Below, in pieces: positions 18,891 to 26,485 of a DNA stretch of 64,000 nt (position 1 is its first letter; each line of letters starts with the position of its first letter). Source of the DNA: Vibrio palustris (GTDB taxonomy: Bacteria > Pseudomonadota > Gammaproteobacteria > Enterobacterales > Vibrionaceae); NCBI RefSeq assembly GCF_024346995.1, contig NZ_AP024887.1:1302001-1366000 (forward strand), in the 5' to 3' direction. Position numbers and translations under genes: made by a program. The notes under the pieces are model-generated. The model had not been told where the DNA came from. It saw only the letters and a program-made list of their open reading frames with translations, and searched no databases.

Positions 18891-19247
18891 ATGGCTGCTG
18901 AAAAGCTCACTAAACAGCGACTAATGCAAATCGTTATAATGATGTTACTGCTCATTGGGGCGTTTACGTGGCGTAGTTGGACTTATGATGAGCAAAAAAC
19001 GCTGTCGTGCAAAGGCCATGAACAATGCCGTATTCAAGTGGATTCTCAAATGATTGAAGTCTTCAAAACCAGCATGTCGAGCTATGAGATTAATCAAGTA
19101 CCCAAAGGCTGGATGTTAACGTCACAGCAAGGTGAATTTACACAAATAGCGCCACAAAAGTGGTCAATGAATATAAACCCTAATCAATTAGCTCAACCTA
19201 TTTACGTTGTCTTAAATGACACAACCCGTATGCAGATTTCAATTTAA
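18891..19247 (+). CDS. Small single-pass membrane protein upstream of nosP
   Basis: A 118-residue protein with one N-terminal transmembrane helix (about 12-27, VIMMLLLIGAFTWRSW) and a periplasmic-looking domain that contains two cysteines close together (SCKGHEQC), possibly a disulfide. I do not recognise a family. The ATG follows GAGGG at good spacing. The gene is 40 nt upstream of nosP on the same strand and is probably cotranscribed with nosP-vpsS, so a role in that signalling unit is plausible but unproven. Confidence 0.65.
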   Translation: MAAEKLTKQRLMQIVIMMLLLIGAFTWRSWTYDEQKTLSCKGHEQCRIQVDSQMIEVFKTSMSSYEINQVPKGWMLTSQQGEFTQIAPQKWSMNINPNQLAQPIYVVLNDTTRMQISI

Positions 19248-19287
19248 GAAATGACCTTAACCATTTATCATTTCGAGGACAACAAGA

Positions 19288-20502
19288 TTGTTATTTGAGC
19301 AACCGAACAAACCTATGCGTTTTCTGACTGCCTTCTCTCACTCACAAGATATTAAGGTAGCAATACAGACTATTTTGGCGCAAACCGGAAGCTATAAACC
19401 AGCAGCAATGCTTTGTTATTATACCGAATCGTATTGCGCTCAAGAGTTAGCAAATGAACTCACATCGAGGCTGCCGAACGTGCCTTTTATTGGCTGTTCT
19501 TCATGTAAAGGTATCATGACAGATAAGGGGTATCATGAAGGGCCGGTTGTTGGAGTCTTATTTATTTACGACCAATCAGCCTGTGCTTATGGATCGGCTT
19601 TGGTCAATTTAGACGCGTGTGATGATTATCCTAAATTAATCAATAATCTCATCGAAGATGCACTAAAAGATGCCGACAGAATAGGGGAAATCCCAAGCTT
19701 GATTCTTCTGCACGCTACGCCAGGCTATGAAGAATTGTATATGGACGCGATTGATGAAAAATTTGGTACTCACATCCCAATTATTGGCGGAAGTGCTGCG
19801 GATAATAAGATTCAAAACCACTGGTCTTTGATTACAGATAAAGGAATCAGTCAAAATGGGATTGCTCTACAATTGTTCTTTACCAGTAAACCGCTCACAA
19901 CAGGGTTCAGTGCAGGCTATTCCCCAACCACATTTAAAGGTGAAATTACCTTAGCAAAAGAACGCACTATTTTTGAAATAGATGGTTTGCCAGCAAAGGA
20001 TGTCTATAAGCAATGGATAAACGATCACGCTGGAGAAAATATTTCGGAACAATATATTTTCGATCATATTGCACGTTTTCCCATCGGGGTAATGGCCGGT
20101 ACTATTCATCAACAACCATACTTTAAACTTACTCATCCTTTATGTTTTCATCCAGATGGTTGGATTGAAGTTTTTGCTGAAATGCAAACTGGCGAAGAAA
20201 TTCAATTGATGACTGGCTCACTTGATCAATTGATCTCCCGAGCCTCACGGGTAGTCAAAGAAGCGAATATACAAAATTATCACGAATCGTTAGTTTGTGG
20301 CGCTATCATTATTCATTGTGCTGGCTCGATGCTTCGGTTGGGAGATGAAATCCAACAAGTCTACCAAAAACTTATTTCCCAAATGAATGGACAACCTTTT
20401 ATTTGTCCATTTACCTTTGGTGAGCAAGGCCGTTTTATTGGTGGAGAGAACGCTCATGGCAACCTTATGATCTCTTCAGTAATTTTTTATGATTCAGAAT
20501 AG
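19288..20502 (+). CDS. nosP: FIST-domain nitric-oxide sensing protein NosP (VpsV)
   Basis: This 404-residue cytoplasmic protein has an N-terminal FIST domain (PNVPFIGCSSCKGIMT, then IPIIGGSAADN) and a C-terminal FIST_C domain (ALVNLDA to FCPFTFGEQG region). The pairing with a hybrid histidine kinase directly downstream matches V. cholerae VC1444-VC1445, described as VpsV/VpsS and as NosP/NahK. NosP proteins bind haem and nitric oxide and inhibit the partner kinase. The start is probably TTG at 19288, which has GAGGAC just upstream; the next ATG (19315) has no ribosome-binding site and would cut into the domain. Haem binding is inferred from the family, not seen. Confidence 0.85.
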   Translation: MLFEQPNKPMRFLTAFSHSQDIKVAIQTILAQTGSYKPAAMLCYYTESYCAQELANELTSRLPNVPFIGCSSCKGIMTDKGYHEGPVVGVLFIYDQSACAYGSALVNLDACDDYPKLINNLIEDALKDADRIGEIPSLILLHATPGYEELYMDAIDEKFGTHIPIIGGSAADNKIQNHWSLITDKGISQNGIALQLFFTSKPLTTGFSAGYSPTTFKGEITLAKERTIFEIDGLPAKDVYKQWINDHAGENISEQYIFDHIARFPIGVMAGTIHQQPYFKLTHPLCFHPDGWIEVFAEMQTGEEIQLMTGSLDQLISRASRVVKEANIQNYHESLVCGAIIIHCAGSMLRLGDEIQQVYQKLISQMNGQPFICPFTFGEQGRFIGGENAHGNLMISSVIFYDSE

Positions 20503-20514
20503 TGTAATCGCCTT

Positions 20515-22287
20515 ATGAATTCAGAAAAAGTTGAGTTACTTAATGAAACCTTATTAGAGCTCGAACGCAGTAAAGAGCGTGAACAACGTTTAGCAGAAGA
20601 AAATCACGTCATTTTAGCGACGTTATCGGCACTAAGTAATGCCGACAACAAGTACCAAATTTTTGAAGAATTAAAAAAGTCGTTAAGTCGTTATATTGAA
20701 TTTGATAACTTTGTCGTGATCTCTAAAAGTAAAAGTTGCTCGTCTTTTTTTACCTTTCTTACGTCTAACTCGGATTTTGAAGGTAAACAGTGGCGTCATA
20801 CTAAAAAGTTTCAACGTGTTCTGGATGGTGAAGGCATCATTCTTTTTGAGCCCGAAGAGCAAGAAGAATTTCGCTATTTAAGTGTTGAGCTGCAACAACA
20901 GCTAAAATCGGTATTAATGACGGGGATTCGTGCAGAAGCGAGCGATTCTGTATTGTTGCTAACAGGAACTCGAAAAGGGCAGTTCAGTATTGACACGAAG
21001 GCGACGTTATTACGATTTCGACCTTTGCTCGAACGTGCCATCAGTGATATCGAGTATAAAGAAGAGTTGCAGCAGTTAGTTAATATCAAAACACGAGAAT
21101 TATCGATCGCCCAACAGCAAGCAGAACAAGCCAATGAGTCTAAATCTCAATTTTTGGCCATGATGAGTCATGAACTACGCACACCATTGAATGCAGTGTT
21201 GGGTTTGATAGATGTTCTCCGGCAGAAAAGTAACGTTGAGCAATGTACGTTGCTTGAACAGATGGAAAATTCGGCAGAACTGTTGTTAATTATTATTAAT
21301 GACATACTGGACTTAAGTCGGATTGAATTCGGACACTTTAAGTTACAGTGTAACTGGATAAATCTAGACAAACACCTGCGTCATTCCTTGTCATATCACG
21401 AGCAGCTTGCCACAGAAAAACATATTCAGTTTGATATTGAACAATCTGTCGATGCTATATCAAGTTATTGGCTTGATCCAACCCGACTAACACAGATTAT
21501 TTATAACGTTGTCGGCAATGCAATCAAGTTTACCTCTGAAGGTAAAGTATCGATTCAATTAACCACGCATAATCAAGAAACCTTGGAGATTGTCGTTAAA
21601 GACACTGGTATTGGTATTGAACAATCGCGATTAGAACAATTATTCAATCCATTTATTCAAGCGGATAATTCGATTACACGCAATTACGGTGGCACAGGTT
21701 TAGGACTTACTATAACCAAGTACTTAGTGGATATGATGGACGGCGACATCGCCATCGACAGTCACCTTGGTCAAGGGACGTGTTTTACGATTCGTATTCC
21801 ATTACAGTCACAGAAACCATCGATAGAGGCGGTTTTTGATAATCTAACGATGGGTCAAATACCGAATGCCAGCGCGAATCATTCCATAGAGTCACTTGTT
21901 TCTGATATTGCTGAAAACAAGAAACAACCGCATCACATTTTAGTGGTCGAAGATACGAAAACCAACCAGATGGTGATTAAGCTACTGTTGACACGTTTAG
22001 GGTATCAGGTTTCTTTAGCGAATAATGGATTAGAAGCCGTCGACTTATTATCAAGTGATCATGATTACGATTTAGTATTTATGGATTTATCGATGCCAGT
22101 CATGGATGGTATGGAAGCCACACGTTTGATTCGTGAAAAACACATTTTAATTCCAATCATTGCATTGACCGCGCATGCGATGAGCCAAGAAAAAGACGGT
22201 TGTATGCATGTTGGTATGAATGACTTTGTGATGAAACCAATACGTACTCAAGATCTCACAACGATACTTAATCAATATTTACATTAA
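20515..22287 (+). CDS. vpsS: Hybrid sensor histidine kinase VpsS (NahK type)
   Basis: The 590-residue product lacks membrane helices. It consists of an N-terminal coiled coil, a GAF-like region (about 45-185), a second coiled coil, and a HisKA domain with the phospho-His in MMSHELRTPLNAVLGL. The ATPase domain follows (NVVGNAIKFTS, DTGIGI, GGTGLGLTI), then a C-terminal receiver with phosphoacceptor Asp in LVFMDLSMPVMDG and Lys in VMKP. In V. cholerae VpsS passes phosphate to LuxU and so into the quorum-sensing and biofilm cascade. It starts 12 nt after nosP and is the last gene of the operon; a 16-bp hairpin follows. Confidence 0.87.
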   Translation: MNSEKVELLNETLLELERSKEREQRLAEENHVILATLSALSNADNKYQIFEELKKSLSRYIEFDNFVVISKSKSCSSFFTFLTSNSDFEGKQWRHTKKFQRVLDGEGIILFEPEEQEEFRYLSVELQQQLKSVLMTGIRAEASDSVLLLTGTRKGQFSIDTKATLLRFRPLLERAISDIEYKEELQQLVNIKTRELSIAQQQAEQANESKSQFLAMMSHELRTPLNAVLGLIDVLRQKSNVEQCTLLEQMENSAELLLIIINDILDLSRIEFGHFKLQCNWINLDKHLRHSLSYHEQLATEKHIQFDIEQSVDAISSYWLDPTRLTQIIYNVVGNAIKFTSEGKVSIQLTTHNQETLEIVVKDTGIGIEQSRLEQLFNPFIQADNSITRNYGGTGLGLTITKYLVDMMDGDIAIDSHLGQGTCFTIRIPLQSQKPSIEAVFDNLTMGQIPNASANHSIESLVSDIAENKKQPHHILVVEDTKTNQMVIKLLLTRLGYQVSLANNGLEAVDLLSSDHDYDLVFMDLSMPVMDGMEATRLIREKHILIPIIALTAHAMSQEKDGCMHVGMNDFVMKPIRTQDLTTILNQYLH

Positions 22288-22304
22288 GCTCGGTGCTTAG
22301 TTTT

Positions 22305-22351
22305 CCTAATAACCATATTTTTAATCGAAGATGATAAATATGGTTATTAGG
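22305..22351 (+). terminator. 16-bp perfect hairpin after vpsS
   Basis: CCTAATAACCATATTT (22305-22320) and AAATATGGTTATTAGG (22336-22351) pair perfectly around a 15-nt loop, 18 nt after the vpsS stop. TATTTTATGG follows, a modest T run. It probably ends the nosP-vpsS transcript, although the stem is AT-rich and unusually long. Confidence 0.6.
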
Positions 22352-22444
22352 TATTTTATGGTAAATAGTTATGTTTAATAGACATGGGGATTAAATACCA
22401 TAATAGGGAATAATCATCATGAGGATGTCGTCCAAATCAACATT

Positions 22445-22472
22445 ATTTAACATAATATACATAATGCGAACT
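22445..22472 (-). other. dif: dif chromosome-dimer resolution site
   Basis: Read on the minus strand, the 28-mer consists of an 11-bp XerC arm AGTTCGCATTA, a 6-bp centre TGTATA, and an 11-bp XerD arm TTATGTTAAAT. The XerD arm is identical to that of E. coli dif. The XerC arm differs from the E. coli arm GGTGCGCATAA at three positions and from the V. cholerae dif1 arm AGTGCGCATTA, as I recall it, at one. The centre TGTATA equals that of E. coli. XerC and XerD recombine two such sites under FtsK control to separate dimeric chromosomes. Nearby matS sites and KOPS polarity support the call. Confidence 0.9.
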
Positions 22473-22904
22473 AAAGATAATATAGACAGGTTAAGAGATT
22501 TAGGTTGATTTGCGCTGTTATTGATTACTAGCTTTGGTGTCTATACTGACACGTACTCGTTAGCTCAAACTTATTACTTACTATGAATTTAAACTAAAAT
22601 TTTTTGGTACCTATAATGACCCTTACTAAAGAAATCGTATGCATCCGTATCTTCCAGGATTCGTTCTTTAGCTAATGAACGAAAACTTAATATGGTTGAG
22701 TCCTAAAAAATATTCGATTGGTTTTGTCTATCAGTTACCACGACTCTATGTCAGTCTTCTGAACTGTAGTTTTCAGTTGCAGTTATTATTACGCGATTAG
22801 TGAATTTTTATCTACTCAACGGTGTGCTTGTCGCGCCACTATTTTCGTTGCTGGTTCAGTGCTAGTCGTTAGTTAAGTAGCCTAATATGATAGTAAAAAT
22901 ATAA

Positions 22905-22917
22905 GTGACAGCGTCAC
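22905..22917. other. matS site (MatP binding), perfect
   Basis: GTGACAGCGTCAC fits GTGACRNYGTCAC at all positions. It lies 0.43 kb from dif and 1.3 kb from matP itself. Confidence 0.85.
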
Positions 22918-23033
22918 GTAGATATTACTTCTATCTGGTCAGTTACCACTCATTCGTTTCTTTCGATTATGACAGCATTTTTGAAGTATAAAGCGACGAT
23001 GAGTATTGAGATTGACGGACGACTTTTCTATAG

Positions 23034-23060
23034 GCAAAAAGAAACCCGCATTAAGCGGGT
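23034..23060 (-). terminator. Minus-strand intrinsic terminator in the gene-free segment
   Basis: On the minus strand the sequence reads ACCCGC, TTAAT, GCGGGT and then TTTCTTTTTG: a 6-bp GC-rich stem with a T-rich tail, the classic form of a terminator. No annotated minus-strand gene ends here (DUF3634 ends about 820 nt to the right), so it implies a transcript that starts between 23061 and 23882. Confidence 0.65.
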
Positions 23061-23296
23061 AAAAAGGAGTTATCCAACAAAAGTCATCCCAAGTAAACTT
23101 ACTCTTTTAGTGTAGTTACTCTATTTTCTTTTGCTAATCGATATACCGAGTTTTTTATATCAACATGAAGTATTGTGATCTACCTCTTTTTTATGTGCAA
23201 AATGCGTCCGAGTTTAGTTCAGCACTTAGCTCGATATGTCAGTTACCTAACGATAAACACTTAACCGCTAAGTAATCAGAGAAATCCGCCATAAAA

Positions 23297-23316
23297 TACT
23301 GTTTATTTATACAGTA
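23297..23316. promoter_or_regulatory. LexA (SOS) box 1
   Basis: TACTGT-N8-ACAGTA, with the AT-rich spacer TTATTTAT, matches the gamma-proteobacterial LexA consensus TACTGT(AT)4ACAGTA in every conserved position. The palindrome extends to 12-bp arms (23291-23302 and 23311-23322). It sits about 230 nt upstream of the minus-strand terminator and, on the other side, just before GAAAAGGAAAAATGG, a ribosome-binding site with an ATG at 23336. Confidence 0.75.
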
Positions 23317-23412
23317 TTTTATATGAAAAGGAAAAATGGAGACGTTATTGAGCACTATCATCAGATTTTAATCAAAAACGCTCAATAACTAGCATGCAAG
23401 CGATTCAATGAT

Positions 23413-23432
23413 AGCTGTATGCATATACAGTT
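23413..23432. promoter_or_regulatory. LexA (SOS) box 2
   Basis: CTGT-ATGCATAT-ACAG at 23415-23430 is a second strong LexA core, 116 bp from the first. Between the two boxes lies a 10-bp inverted repeat, GTTATTGAGC (23344-23353) with GCTCAATAAC (23380-23389). Two such cores this close are unlikely by chance. Confidence 0.7.
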
Positions 23433-23882
23433 TATTTTTATTTATCGGATCCCTACTTCATCTTTGAACGGTATACAGTACACGAGTGATATCGGTGATG
23501 AATACGCCCAAACGTTATCTCTTTATCTAACTCGGTCTCTACTTGCTGAATATTCCAGGTAAGTTGTGTCACTCGCAGTGATAGCCGAGCGCATTTATTG
23601 TCATGTATTTGAATGTTTATCTAGTGCGTAGCGCGTCATAATACTCTCTTATGTCATGTTTGTGTGGGACTACTCAGATAGAACTATACAGATGATATCG
23701 CTGTTATTATTGGCGAAGCGATAAGTGATTTATGGTAAAACTAGATGAGTGGATGTACTAGAATATGGTTATATATCGATATCGTGTAGCACTTATATAT
23801 ATGCATATTAAAATATTTAGTTATAATGCACTAGGGTGTATGGGACTATTACAAAATAAGCACACAGACTGTTTTCAAGTGC

Positions 23883-24188
23883 TTAAGCTCTTTTTTTACC
23901 TTTGGATTTAAAACCTTGATGAGGAAAAACATTACGAATATGTTGTTGAACATTTTTAGGGATATTCTTTGAAAAAACCAACTTCATACCAGTACGCAGT
24001 TGGTATACTTTTAAACTGCCATTAAGGTGATCATGTTCAGCAATGTGCTTAAGCTCACGCTGAAAAGACGGTGGACAATGGCCTTTTTCCGTTTTTATAT
24101 GCCCGTTTTTAAACGTCATTTTGAGTACAGGTCTATCAGCAACTAACCAAATAACCACGACTAAGCCAACAATAACTAGATACCACAT
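23883..24188 (-). CDS. DUF3634 family membrane protein
   Basis: A 101-residue protein with one N-terminal hydrophobic helix (MWYLVIVGLVVVIWLVA) and a basic cytoplasmic domain containing KGHCPPSFQRELKHIAEH and IPKNVQQHIRNVFPHQGF. I recognise the latter as DUF3634, a vibrio-type family without known function. It lies 12 nt downstream of matP and is probably cotranscribed. Because MatP also anchors the terminus near the division machinery, a membrane partner is an attractive but untested idea. Confidence 0.72.
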   Translation of the reverse strand: MWYLVIVGLVVVIWLVADRPVLKMTFKNGHIKTEKGHCPPSFQRELKHIAEHDHLNGSLKVYQLRTGMKLVFSKNIPKNVQQHIRNVFPHQGFKSKGKKRA

Positions 24189-24200
24189 AGGTTCACCTCG

Positions 24201-24653
24201 TTAATCTGATGATAATAGCTTATTTAAATCTTGTTTTAAGCTTGATACGGTACGACTGGCCTTTTCACTACGCGATGCTTCACTTAATAGGTATTCAATA
24301 GCATCAGATAACGTGCAGCCTAATTCTGTGGCGCGCTCAGACAGTTTTTCCCAAACTCGATAATCGAGATCAATCGATTTCTTACGGGTATGGACCTGCT
24401 CTGCGTTAAAATGTCGCTTACGCTTTGCACGAATGGCTTGCTTTAATTTATTCTCAAAATCTGGCGCCATGTGGTTATCTATCCACTCTAATACCAGCGT
24501 TGGATCACTTTCTAACGAGCGTAATTGGTGAATCGCTAAATCTATTTCACTGGTATCGACATAACGCGTAATGCGCTCGCCAGCCTTCCATTTATTGACA
24601 AGGTACTGCCATTTCCAACCACATTCTAAGTTTTCAAGCTGCTGATATTTCAT
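24201..24653 (-). CDS. matP: Macrodomain Ter organiser MatP
   Basis: This 150-residue DNA-binding protein contains the MatP N-terminal helical domain (KYQQLENLECGWKWQYLVNKW, then RYVDTSEID), the ribbon-helix-helix segment KKSIDLDYRVWEKLSERA, and a C-terminal coiled coil for tetramerisation. MatP binds matS sites, compacts the terminus domain and, in E. coli, links it to the divisome through ZapB. The window contains four perfect matS sites, so protein and targets occur together. A near-consensus site lies 27 nt upstream of the start (24680-24692), which could allow autoregulation. Confidence 0.95.
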   Translation of the reverse strand: MKYQQLENLECGWKWQYLVNKWKAGERITRYVDTSEIDLAIHQLRSLESDPTLVLEWIDNHMAPDFENKLKQAIRAKRKRHFNAEQVHTRKKSIDLDYRVWEKLSERATELGCTLSDAIEYLLSEASRSEKASRTVSSLKQDLNKLLSSD

Positions 24654-24679
24654 GGTTCACAAATCCGTATCCGTTTAGA

Positions 24680-24692
24680 GTGACAGCGTAAC
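24680..24692. promoter_or_regulatory. Near-matS sequence upstream of matP
   Basis: GTGACAGCGTAAC differs from matS at one position (GTAAC instead of GTCAC). It lies in the matP-lon intergenic region 27 nt before the matP start codon. Another variant with the same substitution is at 15499-15511. Confidence 0.35.
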
Positions 24693-24835
24693 CCATACGA
24701 TGCTCACATTCAATTTTAAAGAGTAGAAATTCGATCATAGTCATTCGCGATCTCTATGCTATTCGCCAGCGTTATTTTTCTATATAATCTAGCCCCTTTT
24801 TCATTAGTATTTTCAATGCGGAACAGTACATTTCA

Positions 24836-26485
24836 ATGACTCAAGATATTTGGCGTTCAGTAACGCCTCAATATGATGAATATGAAGCGCAGTTTGCTCA
24901 ATATTCTTCTATACCAGAAAAAACACTGCTCGAGGTACAACCTCGCTTAGCAGCAACGCTTTCTCAGTTCATCGAAATGGAAGGCTTCACCCGCCTACTA
25001 TTGATTAATGCCCCCGATAATTCGATATATCGACAGCATATCGAACAGTCATTACAACATAGTCTGCAAGGTCGTTGTCCGGTTCTTCGTACAGAGACAT
25101 TAAACATGGCCGATATATTCGGTCAAATTAAGGCTAACCATGGTGCGGTGACTCAACATATCCCTGGGTTGCTTGAACAAGCCGATGGTGGTTATCTAAT
25201 CGTATCAGCGAATTTGTTATTGGCGAACCCTAAATACTGGCCAGCGTTGAAAGCGGCCATATTGGGCGAAGAATCTTCACCTATAAATTGTGATCCAGAG
25301 TCGCCCATTTTGCAATTGCCACGTCGTCGTTTCGATATCCGTGTCATTGTATTAGGTGATCGCACTCAGCTTGGTGATGTGGATTATTTAGATGCAGATA
25401 TTCACGCTGGCTTATGCTTATTTAGTGAATTAGAACCAGACATTAAGTTAAATGCTGAAACTTTGTTAGATTACCTTGGCTTTTTAAAATGGTTGTGTCG
25501 TCTCTATGACCTGCCTACTTTAACAACAGAGGCCATTCATACGTTAATGAAAGCAGGTGCTCGCTATACTGAAGATCAGAATTACGCCCCGCTGTGTCTA
25601 TTATGGCATCGTTCTATACTTGCCGAATGTAAAGGTTACACTCAAGGTAAAACCATTGAAGCGCTTGATGTAGAAGCCGTTATACGACAACGTTATGACC
25701 GTGCTTCTTACTTACCTCAGCGAGCCATGGATGACATTCTTGATGGCCAAGTGATTATTGAAACCGATGGTAAGCAAATTGGCCAAGTGAACGCCTTAAC
25801 CGTCGTAGACGTGGCTGGGCATCCACTGTCTTATGGTGAGCCGGCACGTATATCTTGCGTCGTTCACTTTGGTGATGGTGATATTTCAGATGTAGAAAGA
25901 AAAGTTGAGCTTGGTGGCAGTTTGCATGCCAAAGGCATGATGATCATGCAAGCATTTGTAAGTAGCGCACTTGATTTAGATGTCCCCTTGCCTTTTTCTG
26001 CTTCAGTTGTATTTGAGCAGTCTTATAGTGAAGTCGACGGTGACAGCGCTTCCCTCGCTGAGTTATGTGCATGGGTGAGCGCTCTTTCTGGGCTTCCTAT
26101 CGATCAACAAAAAGCCGTGACGGGTGCTGTTGACCAATTCGGTCGTGTACAAGCCGTTGGTGGTCTCAACGAAAAGATTGAAGGTTTTTATCGTGTGTGT
26201 GAACATCAGGGATTCACGGGTCACCAAGGGGTGATTATGCCGGCAAGTAACTTGAAACATCTTGCGCTGCACCCGACAGTAGTAGAAAGTATTAAACAAG
26301 GTCAGTTTTCAATATGGCCAGTAGAAACCGTCGATGATGTTATGCCTATCTTGTTGGCAACCCCTTTTCGCGGAAAACAAGAAAAAGACAATGTACTGCG
26401 CCGTATTGCAGATCGTATTGATAATTTTGACAAAGACGATACGCCCGACACTTGGTTTGAACGGATTAAAAACAAGCTGTTTTAA
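24836..26485 (+). CDS. Lon-family protease, LonB/YcbZ type
   Basis: The 549-residue product has a C-terminal Lon protease domain: the putative nucleophile Ser in DGDSASLAEL and the Lys in VGGLNEKIEG, so the Ser-Lys dyad is intact. The N-terminal ATPase region is degenerate, since the P-loop position reads LINAPDNSIYRQ without GKT and no proper Walker B is present. It matches E. coli YcbZ in architecture and in position between matP and fabA. It may be an ATP-independent or regulated protease; the substrate is unknown. The fabA operators begin at its stop codon. Confidence 0.85.
   Translation: MTQDIWRSVTPQYDEYEAQFAQYSSIPEKTLLEVQPRLAATLSQFIEMEGFTRLLLINAPDNSIYRQHIEQSLQHSLQGRCPVLRTETLNMADIFGQIKANHGAVTQHIPGLLEQADGGYLIVSANLLLANPKYWPALKAAILGEESSPINCDPESPILQLPRRRFDIRVIVLGDRTQLGDVDYLDADIHAGLCLFSELEPDIKLNAETLLDYLGFLKWLCRLYDLPTLTTEAIHTLMKAGARYTEDQNYAPLCLLWHRSILAECKGYTQGKTIEALDVEAVIRQRYDRASYLPQRAMDDILDGQVIIETDGKQIGQVNALTVVDVAGHPLSYGEPARISCVVHFGDGDISDVERKVELGGSLHAKGMMIMQAFVSSALDLDVPLPFSASVVFEQSYSEVDGDSASLAELCAWVSALSGLPIDQQKAVTGAVDQFGRVQAVGGLNEKIEGFYRVCEHQGFTGHQGVIMPASNLKHLALHPTVVESIKQGQFSIWPVETVDDVMPILLATPFRGKQEKDNVLRRIADRIDNFDKDDTPDTWFERIKNKLF

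Larger units (their letters stand above)
22288..23882. other. 1.6-kb gene-free terminus segment with dif, matS and SOS boxes
   Basis: Between vpsS and the leftward DUF3634 gene I find no open frame of protein-like quality on either strand, no tRNA, and no transposase remnant that I can recognise. It is AT-rich. What it does hold is listed separately: a long hairpin after vpsS, the dif site, a perfect matS, a minus-strand terminator, and two LexA boxes. In V. cholerae the corresponding interval between vpsS (VC1445) and the matP-fabA region carries the RTX, CTX and TLC elements. Here those elements are absent. Confidence 0.75.

Noticed and set aside
23583..23620. Second dif-like sequence (GAGCGCATTTATTGTCATG)
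   Set aside because: Only the GCGCAT core resembles a XerC arm; the spacing and XerD arm do not fit.
22288..23882. Intact CTX, RS1 or TLC-like element
   Set aside because: No reading frames of phage size exist on either strand; only the LexA boxes could be a trace.
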